Source: Actinopolymorpha rutila | GTDB lineage: Bacteria > Actinomycetota > Actinomycetes > Propionibacteriales > Actinopolymorphaceae | Direction of reading: 5' to 3' | Assembly: GCF_013407855.1 (NCBI RefSeq) | Contig: NZ_JACBZH010000001.1 | Location: 806,001 to 870,000 of the forward strand | DNA: 64,000 nucleotides | In this document: one piece after another, positions 59,514-64,000 of the stretch | Layout of the letters: each line of letters starts with the position of its first letter | Position numbering within the stretch: the first letter of the stretch is position 1 | Made by a program: the position numbers and the translations under genes | Notes under the pieces: generated by a model | What the model was told of the DNA's origin: nothing | What the model saw: the letters and a program-made list of their open reading frames with translations, nothing else | Databases searched by the model: none

Positions 59514-60577
59514 GCGCGCTGCGGGCCGGGCTGCTGGGCCTGGGCATGATGGGCCGCCACCACGCGCGGGTGCTGCGGTCGCTGGACGGCGTGGAGCTGG
59601 TCGCGGTCGCCGACCCCGGTGGAGACCCGCACGGTGTGGCGGGCGGGATGGAGGTGCTTCCGGGCGTGGAGAAGCTGGTCGCCGCGGGCATCGACCTGTG
59701 TGTGGTCGCCGTACCCACCGCGTTCCACGAGGAGGTGGGTCTGGTGCTCGCCGCCGCCGGGGTGCACACCCTGGTGGAGAAGCCGCTGGCGAGGACGGTG
59801 GAGGGCGCGGAGAAGCTGGCCGCGGCGTTCGAGACGCAGGGGCTGGTCGGCTGTGTCGGGCACATCGAGCGCTACAACCCGGCGTTGCAGGCCCTCCGGG
59901 GCCGCCTCGACCACGGCGAACTCGGCGAGATCTACCAGGTGATCACCCGCCGGCAGGGGCCCTTCCCCAACCGGATCGCCGACGTCGGCGTGATCAAGGA
60001 CCTCGCCACTCACGACATCGACTCCACCGCGTGGGTCACCCGGGGGCGTTACCTGTCGGTGTCGGCGCGCACGGCGCACAAGAGCGGTCGGGAGTACGAG
60101 GACCTGGTGGCGGTGGTCGGCCAGCTCGACGACGGCACGGTGGTCAACCATCTGGTCAACTGGCTGTCCCCGATGAAGGAACGTGTCACGGTGGTCACCG
60201 GCGAACGCGGCGCGTTCGTCGCGGACACGATCGCGGCCGACCTGACGTTCCACGCCAACGGTGTCCGCCCGCTGGAGTGGGAGACCATGGCGTCGTTCCG
60301 CGGGGTGACCGAGGGCGACATGATCCGGTACGCCATTCCCAAACCGGAGCCGCTGCGAACCGAGCTCACGGCGTTTCGGGACGCGATCCTGCGCAACCGG
60401 GACGGAGCCGGCGCGAACCTGGACGTGGACGTGGACCCGGGCACGGGTGGCGGGGATGGCCGGGATGGCCGGGATGGCGGCGACGTGGTGGGAATGCGGG
60501 AGGGGCTGGCGATCGTCGAGGTCGCCGAGGCGATCCTGCGTTCGGCCGCGCAGGGCCGCACGGTCGGCCTCGGCTGA
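59510..60577 (+). CDS. Gfo/Idh/MocA oxidoreductase (WbpB-like)
   Basis: The 355-residue NAD-dependent enzyme would oxidise the 3-position of UDP-GlcNAcA before transamination, as WbpB does. The Rossmann motif is LLGLGMMGRHHARVL; the family EKP motif is LVEKPLARTVEG; the catalytic region IKDLATHDIDSTAW contains the Asp-x3-His pair. A Gly/Asp-rich insert near residues 300-325 (including a repeated GRDG) is unusual. Its start overlaps the aminotransferase stop. It is the last gene of the polysaccharide locus. Confidence 0.9.
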   Translation: MSALRAGLLGLGMMGRHHARVLRSLDGVELVAVADPGGDPHGVAGGMEVLPGVEKLVAAGIDLCVVAVPTAFHEEVGLVLAAAGVHTLVEKPLARTVEGAEKLAAAFETQGLVGCVGHIERYNPALQALRGRLDHGELGEIYQVITRRQGPFPNRIADVGVIKDLATHDIDSTAWVTRGRYLSVSARTAHKSGREYEDLVAVVGQLDDGTVVNHLVNWLSPMKERVTVVTGERGAFVADTIAADLTFHANGVRPLEWETMASFRGVTEGDMIRYAIPKPEPLRTELTAFRDAILRNRDGAGANLDVDVDPGTGGGDGRDGRDGGDVVGMREGLAIVEVAEAILRSAAQGRTVGLG

Positions 60578-60672
60578 CACCGGCCGCAAGGTCGGGTTGA
60601 CGCCGGTGTACCGCCGCCTACCGGAGGACACCGCCAGCGGAACTCCGGCGGTCCTCGTTGGGCGGGGATGGC

Positions 60673-60678
60673 TAGGGT
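60673..60678 (+). promoter_or_regulatory. -10 box for leaderless DUF664 mRNA
   Basis: TAGGGT is followed by seven bases (CTGGCTC) and the GTG at 60686. Confidence 0.55.
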
Positions 60679-60685
60679 CTGGCTC

Positions 60686-61201
60686 GTGAGTGAACCTTCC
60701 GAGCCTGACTACGCTCTGGCCGATCCGCGTGACCTGTTGGTCGGCTACCTCGACTACTACCGCGACGTCGTGCTCCGCAAGCTCGACGGCCTGTCGGAGG
60801 AGGAGCTGCGAACCAGCCGGCTTCCTTCCGGCTGGACGCCGCTCCAGCTGCTCAAGCACCTCACCCACGTCGAACGCCGCTGGCTGGTCTGGGGCTTCCT
60901 GGCCGAGGAGCTCGCCGACCCGTGGGCAGACGACGGGCCGGACGGGCAGTGGCGGGTGGGCCCGGAGGAGTCCGTGCACGACCTGTTGGCGGCATTCCGC
61001 GCGCAGGTGGCGCGTTCCCGGGAGATCGTGGCCGGCGCGGCGCTCTCGGACCTGTCCGCGCTCGGTGGCCGGTTTCCTGCGGACGTCGACGCCCAGCCGT
61101 CGATGGGCTGGATCCTCTTCCACGTGCTGCAGGAGTACGCCCGGCACGCGGGCCACCTCGACGTCGCCCGCGAGCTTGCCGACGGCGCGACCGGCGAGTG
61201 A
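60686..61201 (+). CDS. DinB/DUF664 family protein (mycothiol-transferase fold)
   Basis: A 171-residue four-helix protein of the DinB/YfiT superfamily, many of which are metal-dependent thiol transferases using mycothiol. The motif LLKHLTHVERRWLVWGF (about residues 58-74) supplies one His, and HVLQEYARHAGHLDVARELADG near the C-terminus supplies the others, giving the usual three-His metal site. The substrate is unknown. GTG 60686 is supported by the -10 box; ATG 60668 in the same frame lies before it. It converges on the HNH gene with 29 bases between. Confidence 0.88.
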   Translation: MSEPSEPDYALADPRDLLVGYLDYYRDVVLRKLDGLSEEELRTSRLPSGWTPLQLLKHLTHVERRWLVWGFLAEELADPWADDGPDGQWRVGPEESVHDLLAAFRAQVARSREIVAGAALSDLSALGGRFPADVDAQPSMGWILFHVLQEYARHAGHLDVARELADGATGE

Positions 61202-61230
61202 CGCCGGAATCCCTGTGCACGTTCGCCGTT

Positions 61231-62937
61231 TCACGGCCGGAGGATTCGTCGTTGCGGGTCGGACCATTCCGGGGGTACGTATTCGGGGTGGCCGTGGGTG
61301 CCCATGCGGACGTGCCAGCCTTTGTGGTGGACGGTGGTGTGGTGGTAGCGGCACAGGAGTACGCCGTTGGCGAGGTCAGTGGGTCCGCCGTGGTCCCAGG
61401 CGGTCATGTGGTGCGTAATACAGCGCGGCTCCGGAATCTGGCAGCCGGGGAAGTGGCAGTGGCTCCCGTCGCGGATGGCCAGCGCACGCCGTTGGTGCTC
61501 TTTGAAGAACCGGTCGGAGCGCCCGAGGTCGAGGACTTGCCCGTCGCCGGCTAGGACGACGGGGATGAGGTCGGCTTCGCAGGCAAGCCTGCGCACGGTG
61601 GCGGCGGAGATGGGTCTGCCGTCGGTGCCGAGGTAGCGGGCTGATCCGCCGCCTCCACACGTCGGGCAGCCGTCGTGCGGATCGACAGCAGCCTGCGGCC
61701 CCGCGGCCACCTGGTCGGGGTCGGCTCCCCGCTCGGTCCCCGGGTCGGCGTCGTGGGAATCCGTTCGGGGACGGGGTTCCGGGTCGGTTTCAGTGTTCGG
61801 TTGTGGGTGCTGCCCGGGTGCTCGCGGTGGCGGTATCCCGTCTGTGAGCGAGCCGGTGCCGGGTGATCGCCGTTTCTCCTTACCGGCTTGGCCTTCGTTC
61901 TGACCTCCTGCCTCCTCCGGCTTCGGAACGCCGGTGTCATCAGCGTTCTTGGTGCTGTTGGTTCTCTTGGTGGTGGCGTATTTGGGGTCTGTGCAGGGGC
62001 AGGTGCAGGGTCTGGGCCGGATGATGGTTGCGGTGTCGTCGATGGTTCCGGCACCGGTGCCCTTCAGCAGGGTCTCGAAGGGGATGGTGACGGCGACCTG
62101 GGGCGGTCTGCCACCGCGGACGGGTGCGGTCGCGGCGGCGGCGAGCAGGCCGAGGGCTTCGGCGAACGCGTCGCCTCGGCGTTGGTCGATGGGCCGCCTG
62201 TCCGGCTCGGCTCCTTTGACGGGTTCGGCGAGGGGTTCGATGATTTTGCGGAGCAGTTCCATCTCCCACGCGGGCAGGGTGATGTGCACCGACTCCGATT
62301 GCGGAATCCCGTTGGGGACGTAGCGCAGGGACCGTTTCTGCTCGGCCTTGCGGTCCTTGCGTTCCAGCTCCTCCCGCATGAGCCGGTCGTACTCTTCCGG
62401 CGCGATCCGTTCCAGCAGTTTCTCGCCCAGCACCCGTAGCTCGTCGGGGTTGGCGAACCGGGCCGCCTCGATCAGGAACTCCTCGGCCTGGTGGCGTTCG
62501 TCCAGGCCCACGTACTCGGGGAGTTTCTTGATCGCGTCGGCGATGACCTGCGCCTGCCGCACCGACACCACACCCGCCGCCAGCGCTTCCCCGGTCAACC
62601 GGGCCTCCTTGTCGAGGTCACGGGCGAGACCGACGGTCGCGGAGGACTCGTGCTGACTCATCCGCTGCGCGGTGCGCAGGTAGACGGTCGCGTTGGGCGC
62701 GCCGGTGAGTTTGCCGATGTCGCAGGCCTCGGCCTGGCGCACCAGCGCCAGTTCGAGTGCTTCGAGGCGGGCCTTCTTCGCCCGCACCTGCGCGATCAGC
62801 GAACCGACCTCCTCCGCGCCCAGGAAGCCCTTCGGCGTCACCCACGCCGAGTCGAGAGCCGGGTCCAACAGGTCGAGCGCAGCCTGGACCCGACCGGCGG
62901 CACCACCGGCCGGGATATCCCAGCTGCTCGAAGACAT
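61231..62937 (-). CDS. DUF222 and HNH endonuclease domain protein
   Basis: The 568-residue protein belongs to the actinobacterial DUF222-HNH (13E12-like) family, often multicopy and associated with mobile DNA. DUF222 covers about residues 20-310. A long Pro/Thr/Asp-rich linker with cysteine motifs (CTCPC and CPTCGGGG, possibly zinc-binding) follows. The HNH nuclease near the C-terminus shows CHFPGCQIPEPRCITHH, WDHGGPTDLANGVLLCRYHH and HHKGW. The start ATG lies six bases after a TAGCAT box. Target DNA is unknown. Confidence 0.92.
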   Translation of the reverse strand: MSSSSWDIPAGGAAGRVQAALDLLDPALDSAWVTPKGFLGAEEVGSLIAQVRAKKARLEALELALVRQAEACDIGKLTGAPNATVYLRTAQRMSQHESSATVGLARDLDKEARLTGEALAAGVVSVRQAQVIADAIKKLPEYVGLDERHQAEEFLIEAARFANPDELRVLGEKLLERIAPEEYDRLMREELERKDRKAEQKRSLRYVPNGIPQSESVHITLPAWEMELLRKIIEPLAEPVKGAEPDRRPIDQRRGDAFAEALGLLAAAATAPVRGGRPPQVAVTIPFETLLKGTGAGTIDDTATIIRPRPCTCPCTDPKYATTKRTNSTKNADDTGVPKPEEAGGQNEGQAGKEKRRSPGTGSLTDGIPPPRAPGQHPQPNTETDPEPRPRTDSHDADPGTERGADPDQVAAGPQAAVDPHDGCPTCGGGGSARYLGTDGRPISAATVRRLACEADLIPVVLAGDGQVLDLGRSDRFFKEHQRRALAIRDGSHCHFPGCQIPEPRCITHHMTAWDHGGPTDLANGVLLCRYHHTTVHHKGWHVRMGTHGHPEYVPPEWSDPQRRILRP

Positions 62938-62943
62938 GATCGA

Positions 62944-62949
62944 ATGCTA
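62944..62949 (-). promoter_or_regulatory. -10 box for leaderless HNH-gene mRNA
   Basis: On the minus strand TAGCAT is followed by six bases (TCGATC) and the ATG at 62937. Confidence 0.55.
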
Positions 62950-63072
62950 TCGGCAACCACCGACAAGAACTCGTTGTCCACAAGGTGAATCGACTACGGG
63001 TGTAATTCAAGGCGTCCTGTGGATCAGAGCCCGGGTGGCGACCCTGATCCACAGGACGGAACCATCCGGCAG

Positions 63073-63561
63073 TTATGCGTCGGCGGTGAAGGCGTCCGCT
63101 CTGCGCAGCCAGGTCGCGGCCTCGTCACGACGGTTCTGGCGTTCCAGAACTCTGCCCAGCAACAGATGTGCGTACGGCTCGACCGGGTCCTGGTCGATCA
63201 GCGTGCGCAGTTGCTCCTCAGCGCGGTTGAGCTGAGCGGAGTGGTAGTACGCACGGGCGAGCAGGAGCCGAGCAGAGGTATGACGAGGGAACTCCTCGAC
63301 GAGTCCGGCCAGCAGGCGTGCGGTCTCGATGTACCGGCGTTCCTCGAACATCAGGCCGGCGCGTTTCCACCGGTTCGCAGCCGCCTCCTCGGCCTGGTCG
63401 GCCAAGCCGACATGCTGAGCCGTCCGGCCGGCCTGGTCAGCCAGGACGGCCAGGTCAGCCAGGTCGGCCTTGTCGGCCTGGTCGAAGAGGTGGAGCGCCC
63501 CGGCCCAGCGGTCGGCGGTGGCCTCGCCGTCGGGGCGGAAGGTGTTGAACCTGTCGGTCAT
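63073..63561 (-). CDS. Tetratricopeptide-repeat protein
   Basis: A 162-residue cytoplasmic protein with about three TPR units (FEERRYIETARLLAGLVEEFP, LLLARAYYHSAQLNRAEEQL, YAHLLLGRVLERQNRRDEAATWL), probably a protein-protein adaptor. Residues 27-61 are an Ala/Asp/Leu-rich tract with repeated ADQA and ADLA, from a short DNA repeat, and may form a coiled coil. The ATG at 63561 follows GGAGGACCGCG. The partner is unknown. Confidence 0.85.
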   Translation of the reverse strand: MTDRFNTFRPDGEATADRWAGALHLFDQADKADLADLAVLADQAGRTAQHVGLADQAEEAAANRWKRAGLMFEERRYIETARLLAGLVEEFPRHTSARLLLARAYYHSAQLNRAEEQLRTLIDQDPVEPYAHLLLGRVLERQNRRDEAATWLRRADAFTADA

Positions 63562-63615
63562 CGCGGTCCTCCGGAGTTCTTACGGGGCGGGTGGCTGACG
63601 GCTGGCTGTGGTGGT

Positions 63616-64000
63616 CTATTCGGGTCTGAGCGCGGCCAGGTACTGCTCGAACGGAACGACGGTCTCCTCCGCGGCACGTAGGTCGTCCGCGGCGTGAACA
63701 GCGCCGTTCGCCCGTCCGTCGTCGACGCTGCGCGCCTCTCCGCGTGCTCGGCCGGCCAGCAGGTCGGCGAGTTCACCCGCGGCGCGGTCGATCCGGGTGG
63801 GCAGTCCCTCGGCCAGGGAGTCGCCGCGCCCGCCCCAGTCCTCGGCGGCCGCGTACACCGCAGTGGGTACGACGACCGCCCGCAGGAACGCGAACAGCGG
63901 CCGGAGGGCGTGCTCCAGTGCGAGCGAGTGCCTCGGCGTCCCGCCGGTCGCCGCGGCGAGCACCGGCGTCCCTGTCAACGCGTCATTGTCGAGGACGTCG
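63616..64000 (-). CDS. NAD(P)H-dependent FMN reductase (partial, N-terminus beyond right edge)
   Basis: The frame is open to the right edge, so only about 128 C-terminal residues are visible. The sequence ALTGTPVLAAATGGTPRHSL and PLFAFLRAVVVPTAVYAAAEDWG is characteristic of the flavodoxin-fold FMN reductases that supply reduced flavin to two-component monooxygenases in actinobacteria. GTPVLAAATGG contributes to flavin binding. The catalytic N-terminal part is not in the window. It ends 55 bases upstream of the TPR gene start, on the same strand. Confidence 0.85.
   Translation of the reverse strand, partial: DVLDNDALTGTPVLAAATGGTPRHSLALEHALRPLFAFLRAVVVPTAVYAAAEDWGGRGDSLAEGLPTRIDRAAGELADLLAGRARGEARSVDDGRANGAVHAADDLRAAEETVVPFEQYLAALRPE

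Noticed and set aside
61231..62937. The DUF222-HNH gene as evidence of an intein, group II intron or integrated element
   Set aside because: No intein splice motifs, intron structure, flanking direct repeats or integrase were seen. The family is common and chromosomal in actinobacteria.
1..64000. tRNA or rRNA genes, CRISPR arrays, insertion sequences, prophage
   Set aside because: No cloverleaf-like segment, regular spacer array, transposase motif or phage structural gene was recognised in either strand.

Overview
The window is high-GC DNA with GTG and TTG starts, mycothiol synthase, GlnR, actinobacterial-style leaderless promoters, DUF1416, DUF222-HNH and DUF664 proteins. It is therefore an actinobacterial chromosome. 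Gene content suggests a soil actinomycete, perhaps of the Propionibacteriales (Kribbella/Actinopolymorpha-like), but the genus is a guess. No rRNA, tRNA, CRISPR array or intact transposon was seen.

Layout. (1) 1-8440: the N-terminal part of a fused SecDF, a small membrane protein, MenB, an alpha/beta hydrolase, an ACT-GNAT protein, a zinc alcohol dehydrogenase, then a decayed toxin-antitoxin locus (intact XRE antitoxin with its palindromic operator, plus a toxin gene reduced to its two ends). (2) 8592-17261: a two-component system, an APH-fold kinase, a secreted carboxylesterase, a fragment of a formaldehyde dehydrogenase gene, an AraC regulator, an unknown secreted cysteine-containing protein and a C1 aminopeptidase. 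(3) 17443-30672: a phosphate island with two DUF202 membrane proteins, a DUF47-pit pair, pstSCAB with a PHO box, a VOC protein, mutT1, ppk, mshD and a divergent secreted 5'-nucleotidase-like protein. (4) 30747-37928: a flavin monooxygenase, GlnR, MoaD, an ECF sigma/anti-sigma pair, a thioredoxin-like protein, a GT4 glycosyltransferase, and a sulfurtransferase-DUF1416 operon preceded by a cysteine-rich leader peptide. (5) 38089-60577: an envelope or exopolysaccharide locus (UDP-xylose synthase-like enzyme, initiating phosphoglycosyltransferase, LCP ligase, UDP-ManNAc/GlcNAc dehydrogenase and 2-epimerase, Wzc-like kinase, two GT4 enzymes, flippase, polymerase, and two aminotransferases, an acetyltransferase and an oxidoreductase for a diacetamido uronic acid). 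It is split by a housekeeping block (small membrane peptide, nitrobindin, Fur, YgfZ). (6) 60686-64000: a DUF664 protein, DUF222-HNH, a TPR protein and a partial FMN reductase.

How the parts work together. Section 3 combines phosphate uptake (low- and high-affinity), polyphosphate storage and nucleotide phosphate scavenging, next to the nitrogen regulator GlnR. Section 5 holds every activity needed to make, assemble, polymerise and attach a surface polymer containing an acetamido uronic acid. The best regulatory find is the 26-codon leaderless ORF at 36508-36588. Its Cys codons sit just before a CCTCC that can pair with the Shine-Dalgarno of the sulfurtransferase gene, which suggests cysteine-responsive attenuation. 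A further pattern is a TANNNT box 6-8 bases before the start codon in eleven genes, indicating widespread leaderless transcription.
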